A stretch of DNA of 6,446 nucleotides from Bacteroidales bacterium (lineage in GTDB: Bacteria; Bacteroidota; Bacteroidia; Bacteroidales; UBA3824): contig JAEEXW010000176.1 of the NCBI GenBank assembly GCA_016287995.1, positions 1-6,446 of the forward strand, in the 5' to 3' direction. The position numbers were made by a program, and so were the translations under genes. This document shows positions 1-6,229 of this stretch, piece after piece; within the stretch, counting starts at the first letter, position 1, and each line of letters begins with the position of its first letter. The notes beneath the pieces are model-generated. The model searched no databases and had not been told where the DNA came from. It was given only the letters and a program-made list of their open reading frames with translations.

Positions 1-1
1 G

Positions 2-1366
2 GTTGTTTTCTCGTTTTTCGCGCTTGGTGTGGCATATTTGATTGTGCGTGGCATTTCGGCATCGCCTTTCGGAGCGGTTATCGGAAAGGATTTGGCTCTT
101 ACAGAAAACATAAAAATTGCTGTTATGACATTTTTTAGCGTAACGTTAATTTCCGCGCTGACAAGTATTTATCCTGCGGTATTTATAACAGGAGTTCAAC
201 CGGCTTTGGCATTAAAAGGCACTGTTAACAGCAATCCGAAGTCAAAACTGAGATATGTTCTTATCGGGTTTCAGTTTACGGCATCTGTTGCGCTGATTAT
301 TAGCACGTCGTTTATCAAAGAAAACAACGATTACATGCTCAGCAAAGAACTCGGTTTCAACAAGGAAAACCTTCTGAGTACTGTTACAACCGACAAAATT
401 GCGACAAGCCGCGAAACCGTCCGCGAAAAACTTATGCAAAACACTGCAATAGAGGATATTGCGTGGGCTGACGGCGACATTATCGGCAAACAGCGTATGG
501 GCTGGGGCAGAGAGTTAGACGGCAAATATATTGATTTTCAGTGTTATCCGGTTTCGTGGAATTTTTTGAGATTTTTGGGAGTTGAAGTTCCCGAAGGCAG
601 GGATTTTACGGAAAACGACGAAAAATGTGAAAACGGCGTTTTTATTTTCAACGAGACGGCAAAGAAGCGTTTCCGTCTTACTTTGGATACAAAAGTCCAC
701 GGACATATTGATGAGACTGACATTGCCGGTTTTTGTAAAGACTTCAATTACAAGCCGTTGCAGTACGGAATAGAGCCGTTTGCGTTTTACGTTATGGGTG
801 CAAACCCGTGGCGGGCGCAAAAGCAACTTTACTTGCGCATAAAAGCGGGTTCTAATTTGCCGTTGGTTGTGGATTTTGTCAAAGAAACGCTGACGGAACT
901 TGACCCTGATTATGAGACTTTGCAGCGCGACGTGATAACTTTTGACCGCGAGACGGCGTACAATTACACTCAGGAGACTAACCTTGCGATGCTTGTAACG
1001 CTGTTTACGTTTGCGGTGCTTTTGATTGCGCTGACGGGACTTTTGGGCGTGGTTTTGTTTGAGACAGAACGCCGCAGAAAGGAAATAGGAATACGGAAAG
1101 TCAACGGCGCAACGGTGAAGGAGATACTTCTGCTGTTTAACAAAAAGTTTGCAGCGTTGGTTTTGATAAGTTTTGTAATTGCGTGTCCGATAGCGTATTA
1201 TGTAGTTGTAAAATATCTTTCAAACTTCACATACCATTGTCCTGTTTATGTATGGGTTTTTGGTGCGGCGTTAATCCGTGCGCTTGTTCTTACCGCTTTA
1301 ACGGTTACGGCGGCATCTTTCAAGGCGGCAAACGAAAATCCGGTCAGAACGTTGAAGTCGGAATAA
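2..1366 (+). CDS. FtsX/MacB-type ABC transporter permease, C-terminal part (5' end outside window)
   Basis: This is an inner-membrane permease of the MacB/FtsX family, which couples cytoplasmic ATP hydrolysis to work on periplasmic or envelope substrates; the substrate cannot be told. The frame is open from base 2, so the GTG at 29 is an internal codon and the gene is truncated by the window. The 454 visible residues align colinearly with residues 338-793 of the permease at 3666, so the full protein is probably near 790 residues. Visible in order are the end of the first FtsX domain (motif QPALALKG near bases 196-219), a membrane segment (VLIGFQFTASVALII) followed by a periplasmic MacB_PCD-like domain with the LGFNKENLL motif, then the second FtsX domain with three membrane segments and the cytoplasmic loop ERRRKEIGIRKVNGAT, ending ANENPVRTLKSE. 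Only three bases separate its TAA from the convergent rloB stop. No ATPase partner is in view. Confidence 0.93.
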   Translation, partial: VVFSFFALGVAYLIVRGISASPFGAVIGKDLALTENIKIAVMTFFSVTLISALTSIYPAVFITGVQPALALKGTVNSNPKSKLRYVLIGFQFTASVALIISTSFIKENNDYMLSKELGFNKENLLSTVTTDKIATSRETVREKLMQNTAIEDIAWADGDIIGKQRMGWGRELDGKYIDFQCYPVSWNFLRFLGVEVPEGRDFTENDEKCENGVFIFNETAKKRFRLTLDTKVHGHIDETDIAGFCKDFNYKPLQYGIEPFAFYVMGANPWRAQKQLYLRIKAGSNLPLVVDFVKETLTELDPDYETLQRDVITFDRETAYNYTQETNLAMLVTLFTFAVLLIALTGLLGVVLFETERRRKEIGIRKVNGATVKEILLLFNKKFAALVLISFVIACPIAYYVVVKYLSNFTYHCPVYVWVFGAALIRALVLTALTVTAASFKAANENPVRTLKSE

Positions 1367-1369
1367 AAA

Positions 1370-2035
1370 TTAGTTTGAAAGGTTATCCAAGAAATCGAAT
1401 ATAAAATTCATTTCTGAACACCCCTGACTATTACAAATAGTATTATCAAACGGCACGGCATTTTTGCGTGCCGTTTTTAGTCCGTTATCGCCGCCAAGAC
1501 GTTCATATATATCAGGGTGATTGTTATAATATCCGTCTGATTTCTCATATTTTGCCAATTCAGGAATTTTTTTGAGGTCTGAAAATAATGTTGCGTAGTC
1601 GGCATAATGCTTAGTCGTTTTGCTAAAATGTAATAAATACCAATATTCCAAACAAGGGTTGTTGATGATTAAAAGTAAATTTTTCATCCAACCGTATTTT
1701 TTCTTTTGCTGTCCTGACAACTTGTTTTCTTTTGCCAACAAATACTTTTGATACAATTCGTTGAACTTTGCTAATTCTTTTGCGTCTTTTAATGGTTCGT
1801 CCAAATCGAAAATCAATATTACATAAGAATATTCCTCGTTTAATTTTGACTTTGCAAGGTCAAACAATTCCTGAACTTTTTTGTGCGTTGGTAATTCGGG
1901 TTTTATCTTCACGGTGCTAAGAGCAGCACAAGGATAATGTTCTTTCACTTTTGCCATATACCATTTTTCATCCTTCCCATCAACGACAAGGGCAATAGAT
2001 ATTTTAGATTTTCTATTATTGGTTGTTCTTGCCAT
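1370..2035 (-). CDS. rloB: RloB/AbiLii-like protein, Toprim-type component of a two-gene defence cassette
   Basis: This 221-residue protein resembles the RloB family, known as the partner of an AAA ATPase in R-M-linked RloAB pairs and in the lactococcal AbiL abortive-infection system, where it is a putative Toprim-fold nuclease or effector. Visible marks are the N-terminal strand and loop IALVVDGKDEKWY (residues 14-26), the acidic FDLDEP (76-81, D77 and D79) and the family hallmark NNPCLEYWYLLHF (125-137). The C-terminal TARKNA (188-193) and SEMNFIFDFL also fit. The first acidic position is Asp19 rather than the textbook glutamate of EGxxTE; from memory, some Bacteroidota relatives carry a similar DG variant. 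The ATG start overlaps the ATPase gene by 20 bases and has an A-rich leader without Shine-Dalgarno, suggesting translational coupling. Length is normal and no damage is seen. The fold is assigned by motif; the actual activity is inference. Confidence 0.85.
   Translation of the reverse strand: MARTTNNRKSKISIALVVDGKDEKWYMAKVKEHYPCAALSTVKIKPELPTHKKVQELFDLAKSKLNEEYSYVILIFDLDEPLKDAKELAKFNELYQKYLLAKENKLSGQQKKKYGWMKNLLLIINNPCLEYWYLLHFSKTTKHYADYATLFSDLKKIPELAKYEKSDGYYNNHPDIYERLGGDNGLKTARKNAVPFDNTICNSQGCSEMNFIFDFLDNLSN
1448..1478 (+). terminator. Intrinsic terminator-like hairpin inside the rloB coding region
   Basis: AAACGGCACG (1448-1457) is perfectly complementary to CGTGCCGTTT (1467-1476), giving a 10-bp stem with a 9-base loop. 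The plus-strand right arm runs directly into a five-T tract (1474-1478). This is the form of a rho-independent terminator for plus-strand transcripts, lying 82 bases after the stop of the upstream permease. On the minus strand the stem is followed only by TTTGATAATA, so it should act poorly there. It encodes residues 187-196 of the RloB-like protein on the other strand. Function is inferred from shape only. Confidence 0.6.
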
Positions 2036-3395
2036 TTTTTGTTACGTTATTAGGTTTTTCAATAAATGTATCGCCCAATCGTGGTATTGCACCCAAACGT
2101 CCGGCACGATAAGCATTGTAAATGTTTGTAGTGTTGCGCAAAATATCACTGTGATAATCTGCCAAAGAATATAATTCTGTTGCCCCTTCGTCATTTTTTT
2201 CCGTGAACCACACTGTGTCAGCGCGGAACATATCCTTATCCGCCAAAAATTCCCGCATATGAGTTGTGAAGACTATCTGCGATTCCTTGGCATTATTCAA
2301 AAATGTTGTAATAAAATGTGTATATAAATCGGGATGAAGGCGACATTCAAGTTCGTCAATTACAAGAAAATGAGATTCCATTTCAAGCATTAATAAAAAG
2401 CCCGCAAGTTCGTAATATCTTCTTGTTCCTCCGGATTCATTTTCCCAATCAAATGGTACAAGACAATCCTTACCTTTATGTATAAAGCGGATTTTATTAT
2501 GTTCACCTTGCGGCATATTACTCTGATGTAAGGTTTGTCGGATTGCATTTTTTTCATTGGTAGATATAGATAATCCAAAATCGTTAATCATTGAAACCGT
2601 AAAATAAGAATAATCTATGGTCTCTTTTTCTATTAGTAAATCAGATATTCCAATATCCGCTTTTTGTAATAATGATGCCATAATGGTTTTGTCCAAATAA
2701 TTATTGGCGAACATCTCTGATACAAATTCTTTGAGCAACATATCAGAAAGAGGTGAAACCGATATCATGGGATTTGGATATTGACACATATAATCCTTCA
2801 ACCATTTTAGAATCTCTTTCATCCACGGAATATCAACATTACTATTCTGAAATGCACCAAAAACCGTCCGATTATGCAGTAAATTGACATTTAAGGCACG
2901 AGTATTAGCATTAGAACGAAATTTGTCTCCCCACTTGATTGTTGAAACACCTGATTGTATATCTGTATTCCTCTCAAAAACCTTGTGTTGGCGAAGTTCT
3001 CCAAAAGGATGCCTTTGCAAAGATTCCGAAGTGATAAATTCTTTGTTAAAATGCACTTCATAACGATATTTTTGTTCACCACAAAGAAAATTAACAATCA
3101 TTACAGAATCACTTGTTGCAGATGCTTTGTCTAAGGCAAAATTGTCATACTCTATCTTGGATGTCTTGTTTTCGCACGGATAAAGCATCAATTTAGGAAA
3201 CATATCAAACGCCCTAATGACATTGCTCTTACCTGAGGCATTTGCACCGAGAATTACAGCCATTTTCAATATTCTGTAATCACCTTTTTTAACTACATAA
3301 TAATCTTCAAGATGCGTATCCTTAGTCGCTTCAAACGAAATCGTTTGTGGTTCACGTATTGACCTGAAATTCGATATAGTAAAATCTAAAATCAT
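2016..3395 (-). CDS. rloA: AAA_15/AAA_21-type ATPase, RloA/AbiLi-like
   Basis: This is a 459-residue ATPase of the ABC/SMC-related AAA_15/21 group (OLD/RloC-like heads), the sensor or motor half of two-gene defence pairs. The N-terminus MILDFTISNFRSI is the usual opening beta strand. Walker A is GANASGKSN (50-58), a signature-like ESGGTRR lies at 320-326, Walker B plus catalytic glutamate is LVIDELE (344-350, D347/E348), followed by the D-loop-like RLHPDL, and the switch histidine sits in TTH (377-379). All ATPase motifs are present, so it looks functional. The middle region (about 100-310) has no motif I recognise. The start has an AGGA at 3403-3406 seven bases upstream of the ATG and a strong promoter behind it. 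It is followed with a 20-base overlap by rloB, so the two form one operon. RloA versus another AAA_15 clade is decided mainly by the RloB neighbour. Confidence 0.88.
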   Translation of the reverse strand: MILDFTISNFRSIREPQTISFEATKDTHLEDYYVVKKGDYRILKMAVILGANASGKSNVIRAFDMFPKLMLYPCENKTSKIEYDNFALDKASATSDSVMIVNFLCGEQKYRYEVHFNKEFITSESLQRHPFGELRQHKVFERNTDIQSGVSTIKWGDKFRSNANTRALNVNLLHNRTVFGAFQNSNVDIPWMKEILKWLKDYMCQYPNPMISVSPLSDMLLKEFVSEMFANNYLDKTIMASLLQKADIGISDLLIEKETIDYSYFTVSMINDFGLSISTNEKNAIRQTLHQSNMPQGEHNKIRFIHKGKDCLVPFDWENESGGTRRYYELAGFLLMLEMESHFLVIDELECRLHPDLYTHFITTFLNNAKESQIVFTTHMREFLADKDMFRADTVWFTEKNDEGATELYSLADYHSDILRNTTNIYNAYRAGRLGAIPRLGDTFIEKPNNVTKNGKNNQ

Positions 3396-3421
3396 AGTAA
3401 AATCCTAATAAATTTGTGGAG

Positions 3422-3452
3422 CAAATGTACTTATTTGTAATTATACTGCAAA
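3422..3452 (-). promoter_or_regulatory. Bacteroidota-type housekeeping promoter for the rloA-rloB operon
   Basis: Read on the minus strand, TTTG (3452-3449) is followed by exactly 19 bases and then TACATTTG (3429-3422). This matches the Bacteroidota primary-sigma consensus TTTG-N19-TAnnTTTG at every defined position. Transcription should start near 3415, giving a leader of about 20 bases that contains an AGGA before the rloA ATG. It indicates that the cassette is expressed from its own promoter, independent of the flanking permeases. Confidence 0.72.
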
Positions 3453-3469
3453 AATAGACGTTTTATCAC

Positions 3470-3513
3470 AAAAAAGCAAGAGTTTTTTTCTAAAAAAAGC
3501 AAAAAAACTTTTT
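3470..3513. other. Clustered A/T tracts, possible intrinsically curved DNA
   Basis: Runs of five to seven A or T lie at 3470-3475, 3483-3489, 3492-3498, 3501-3507 and 3509-3513, with centres roughly 7 to 13 bases apart. Such near-helical spacing can bend DNA. The segment sits between the rloA promoter and the tandem palindromes, so it could bring the two into contact or simply be AT-rich spacer. No protein site is recognised in it. Confidence 0.35.
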
Positions 3514-3526
3514 CAATTACTCAAAT

Positions 3527-3564
3527 TGTAAAAAAACTTTACACCATTGTAAAATTTCTTTACA
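3527..3564. promoter_or_regulatory. Two tandem 17-bp palindromes (TGTAAA-N5-TTTACA), candidate paired operator or enhancer sites
   Basis: The first palindrome is 3527-3543 and the second 3548-3564. Both arms of both copies match TGTAAA/TTTACA perfectly with a 5-base spacer. The similarity extends to a 20-base direct repeat of form ATTGTAAAA-NNN-CTTTACAC starting at 3525 and 3546, so the period is 21 bp, two helical turns, which places both on one face of the helix. They end about 80 bases upstream of the start site predicted from the -24 element at 3617, and about 110 bases upstream of the predicted rloA start on the other side. A dimeric regulator binding cooperatively is the natural reading. 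Which regulator, and which of the two genes it serves, is inference; the distance to the permease fits a bacterial enhancer-binding protein. Confidence 0.65.
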
Positions 3565-3616
3565 CTTTTATTAATCCTTATGATTGTAATCTTCATAAAA
3601 TCAAGCATATAAAACT

Positions 3617-3633
3617 TTGGCACGCAGAATGTA
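3617..3633 (+). promoter_or_regulatory. Sigma-54-like -24/-12 promoter for the downstream permease
   Basis: TTGGCACG at 3617-3624 matches the conserved -24 block of sigma-54 promoters. After the standard 4-base gap comes ATGTA where TTGCA is expected, so the -12 block is imperfect (T, G and A agree; the C of the GC pair is T). Transcription would begin near 3644, leaving a leader of about 22 bases before the ATG at 3666. The tandem palindromes then fall at about -117 to -80, a usual place for enhancer-binding sites. A competing reading is a housekeeping -7 element TAGTTTTG at 3632-3639, but no TTTG lies 19-21 bases upstream of it. Confidence 0.45.
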
Positions 3634-3665
3634 GTTTTGTTATCGGTTTAATAAGCAAAGTAATA

Positions 3666-6047
3666 ATGAAAAATTTTAGGTTCAAAAGTTTGCTATCTGC
3701 ATCTTCGCTTTTGAATATTGCGGGAATTGCCGTGGCTGTGGCGGCGTTTTATATCATTTTGGTCAGCACGAGTTTTGAAATCAATTTCAACAAAGACATA
3801 AAAGACTGCCAAAATATTTATCAGGTCAGCATAACGGCTTTGGATTTTCATGACTCGCCTATGAACATGATTCCAAGACCGTTAGGCGAAAAAATCATAA
3901 ACACGATGCCGTTTATTGAAAGCGGCGGCTGTTTCAGACAGACTTATAAAGGCGAGATTTTCGCTCAAAAAAACGGTGCGTGGGAAAACCTGCATTTGCA
4001 GACCGCTTCCTGTACGCCGCAAATTTTGGAGATTTTCGGCTTTGACTTTTGCGAAGGCAAGCCGGAAGATTTTTCCGCTGAGGGCAAAGTTATAATCAGC
4101 CGTTCAGCCGCCGAAAAATTCTCTCTAAACATAGGTTCGATGCTTAAAACATCTCCCAGAGATTCAGTTGTTTACGAGGTCGCAGCCGTGTTTGATGATT
4201 TCAGCAAAAACACCGAGTTTGCCGAATATGACGTCATCAAATTTATCGGTGATGCGGACATTGACCAGATGTTTTTGTGGGGATACGTGTATTATTTCAA
4301 GGTCAAGGACGGCACAGAAAACGTCAAAGAAAAATTTGCTGAAAATATTAAACCTCTGATTCGCAGTTTCGTTTCCAAGGGAGATGACGAATTAACTGAC
4401 GAAAAAATCGACGAGGAAACCGCATTGTATCTTGCCGGAGTTGAGAGGTTGACTGACTTGCAGTTTTGCAGCAACATCGGAGGTTTCGGACACCGCGCCG
4501 ATAAAAAAATCGTTTACTCTATGTTGCTGATTGCCATAATGATAATGCTGATTGCGTATGTTAATTATATCAACTTTTTCTTTTCGCAGATTCCGCAAAA
4601 ACTCAAAAGTGTCAATATCAGAAAAATTCACGGTTGTAGTCGCGCAAACCTGATTTTGTCGTTCATTTTTGAAGCGGCAGTGTTTACTTTTGCGGCGGTT
4701 TTGACGGCGGTTTTTATTGTTAGAGGGGTTCAGACGGCTGATTTGGGCGAAATTATCGGACATTCTTTGGATTTTTCCTACAATCTGACTGTCAGTCTGT
4801 TAACGGCAGGTTTGGCGTTTGCGGCGGCGGTTTTGTCAAGTGTTTATCCAGCGTTTTACATCACAAGGCTTCAACCGGCTTTGGCGTTGAAAGGCATAAC
4901 GGCGCAAAAAGGCAGAAATTTTGTTACGAAATATGTTTTAACCGGATTTCAGTTCACCGCGTCTATTGTGCTGATTATTTGCACGTTGTTTATCCAAAAA
5001 AACAACAGTTTCCTGCTTGACAAGGACTTGGGGTTCAATAAGGACAACCTGCTGACCACATACGTTACGCCCAAAATCGCCGAAAAAACGGACGTAATCC
5101 GCGAAAAACTGTTGCAAAACACAGACATTCAGGATATTACGTGGTCAGGATATTTGTTGGGCGGAAAAGAGGAGATGAATTACAGCGAAAAATTAAACGG
5201 CGAAGACATTTTGTATCAATGTCTTTATGTGTCGTGGGATTTTTTGGATTTTATGGGCATAAAAGTTTCAGAAGGGCGTGATTTTCAGGAGTCTGACTCA
5301 AAAACTTCCGAGCGGCTTTTGATTTTCAACGACAAGGCGCGTAAAAAATTCAATTTGACTTTGGATTCACAAATAGGCGAGGGAGAAGGCGGCAGAAAAC
5401 AGGTTGCCGGTTTTTGTAACGATATGTATTTCAAGCCGTTGCAGTACCAGTCGGGCGAATTTGCGTTTCAGGTTTACAACAGGAGTTTCCCGTATCCGTG
5501 CCATTGTCTTTATGTCAGGACAAAAGAGGGTGCAGAATACGCCAAAACTTCGGAATTTGTCCGTCAGACTTTGCTTGAAGCCGACCCCGAATATGACGGT
5601 CCGTTTTATGAAATTCAGAGTTATGACCGCTATATTTCAGAGATTTACACCGGCGAAACGAATTTGGCGGCTTTGATTTCGGCGTTTACTTTTGCGGCTG
5701 TTCTGATAACGGTGATGGGTTTGACTGGCGTGGTTTTGTTTGAGACCGAAAGACGCAGAAAAGAAATCGGAATCCGTAAAGTCAGCGGTGCGACAATGAA
5801 AGACATTTTGTTGCTTTTCAACAAGCGTTTTGCGGTTTTGACGGGAGTGTGTTTTTTGGTGGCTTTGCCGGTGGCATTTTTGGCGGTTCAAAAATATCTG
5901 TCGGAATTTGCAAATCATTGTCCCGTTAATTGGTATATTTTTGCGGCGGCATTTGTTTTAACGCTTTTATTGACGCTTATTGTTGTAACGGTTTCAAGTC
6001 TTAAAGCCGCAAACGAAAATCCGGTTAGGACTTTAAAGACGGAATAA
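3666..6047 (+). CDS. FtsX/MacB-type ABC transporter permease, duplicated-domain form, complete
   Basis: This 793-residue inner-membrane protein is built as two successive permease units, each with a periplasmic MacB_PCD-like domain and an FtsX domain. Membrane segments are visible at about 15-37, 283-306, 329-352, 374-400, 422-443, 667-691, 723-741 and 757-778. The two periplasmic domains lie at about 40-280 and 445-660. Cytoplasmic coupling loops are NIRKIHG in the first unit and ERRRKEIGIRKVSGAT (695-710) in the second; QPALALKG (403-410) links the units. Such proteins need a separate MacB/LolD-like ATPase, which is not in the window, so the substrate is unknown. The ATG at 3666 is chosen because it begins directly before the first membrane segment; the leader AAGCAAAGTAATA has no clear Shine-Dalgarno. 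It is a close paralog of the gene ending at 1366. No convincing terminator follows. A possible sigma-54 promoter precedes it. Confidence 0.95.
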   Translation: MKNFRFKSLLSASSLLNIAGIAVAVAAFYIILVSTSFEINFNKDIKDCQNIYQVSITALDFHDSPMNMIPRPLGEKIINTMPFIESGGCFRQTYKGEIFAQKNGAWENLHLQTASCTPQILEIFGFDFCEGKPEDFSAEGKVIISRSAAEKFSLNIGSMLKTSPRDSVVYEVAAVFDDFSKNTEFAEYDVIKFIGDADIDQMFLWGYVYYFKVKDGTENVKEKFAENIKPLIRSFVSKGDDELTDEKIDEETALYLAGVERLTDLQFCSNIGGFGHRADKKIVYSMLLIAIMIMLIAYVNYINFFFSQIPQKLKSVNIRKIHGCSRANLILSFIFEAAVFTFAAVLTAVFIVRGVQTADLGEIIGHSLDFSYNLTVSLLTAGLAFAAAVLSSVYPAFYITRLQPALALKGITAQKGRNFVTKYVLTGFQFTASIVLIICTLFIQKNNSFLLDKDLGFNKDNLLTTYVTPKIAEKTDVIREKLLQNTDIQDITWSGYLLGGKEEMNYSEKLNGEDILYQCLYVSWDFLDFMGIKVSEGRDFQESDSKTSERLLIFNDKARKKFNLTLDSQIGEGEGGRKQVAGFCNDMYFKPLQYQSGEFAFQVYNRSFPYPCHCLYVRTKEGAEYAKTSEFVRQTLLEADPEYDGPFYEIQSYDRYISEIYTGETNLAALISAFTFAAVLITVMGLTGVVLFETERRRKEIGIRKVSGATMKDILLLFNKRFAVLTGVCFLVALPVAFLAVQKYLSEFANHCPVNWYIFAAAFVLTLLLTLIVVTVSSLKAANENPVRTLKTE
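4677..6047 (+). repeat. Diverged direct repeat of bases 2-1366 (paralogous permease halves)
   Basis: The two permease genes are colinear from bases 2 and 4677 to their stops, differing by only six bases in length. Exact shared tracts include GGCGTGGTTTTGTTTGAGAC at 1046-1065 and 5727-5746, TTCAACCGGCTTTGGC at 195-210 and 4870-4885, and CAAGCCGTTGCAGTAC at 751-766 and 5432-5447. This indicates an old tandem gene duplication with the rlo operon now lying between the copies. Confidence 0.8.
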
Positions 6048-6215
6048 ATCAAAATATTTGTCGGCAAAAGCGGTGTCGAAATGTATTTTTTTTAATCCGA
6101 CAGAGAGCCACCGATGTTTGCGCCGTTTTTTGAAAAGTTCGGTATCTATGCCGCTGTTTTCAAAAACTTTTAGCCCCTGCCAATCGCCTCCACGCACATA
6201 GCGGTAACACCCTCG
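6033..6215 (-). pseudogene. Probable 3' remnant of an unrecognised gene, overlapping the permease stop
   Basis: The minus strand is open for 60 codons from just after a TAG at 6216-6218 to a TAA at 6033-6035, so its last five codons and stop lie over the end of the permease gene. The translation includes CYRYVRGGDWQGLKVF, then NSGIDTELFKKRRKHRWL and KKIHFDTAFADKYFD, a protein-like mix rich in aromatic and charged residues, but no family is recognised. RYVRGGDW faintly recalls the RVxRGGSW core of formylglycine-generating-type domains, yet what follows does not fit, so I do not assign it. There is no ATG, only a GTG. It could be a truncated gene end, part of a dispersed repeat, or a chance open frame. 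Confidence 0.35.
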
Positions 6216-6229
6216 CTAATTACGAAAGA

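Noticed and set aside
29..31. GTG at 29 as the start of the first permease
   Set aside because: The frame is open from base 2 and the sequence aligns with the middle of the paralog (residue 338 onward), so this codon is internal.
3612..3639. Housekeeping promoter TTTG (3616-3619) with TAGTTTTG (3632-3639) for the permease
   Set aside because: The -7 match is good, but the TTTG is only 12 bases upstream instead of about 19, and no other TTTG lies at the right distance. It stays possible as an extended or weak promoter.
3396..3665. CRISPR-like repeats in the divergent region
   Set aside because: Only two 20-base repeats are present, 21 bp apart with no spacers, which fits an operator pair and not an array.
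4392..4763. 123-codon minus-strand open frame inside the second permease
   Set aside because: It lies antisense to a well-supported membrane protein, and its translation shows no motif or sensible composition.
6059..6102. Hairpin TGTCGG/CCGACA as terminator of the second permease
   Set aside because: The stem is 6 bp with a 32-base loop and the eight-T run lies inside the loop, not after the stem.
6200..6217. Small hairpin AGCG...CGCT
   Set aside because: Only four paired bases with a 10-base loop, expected by chance.
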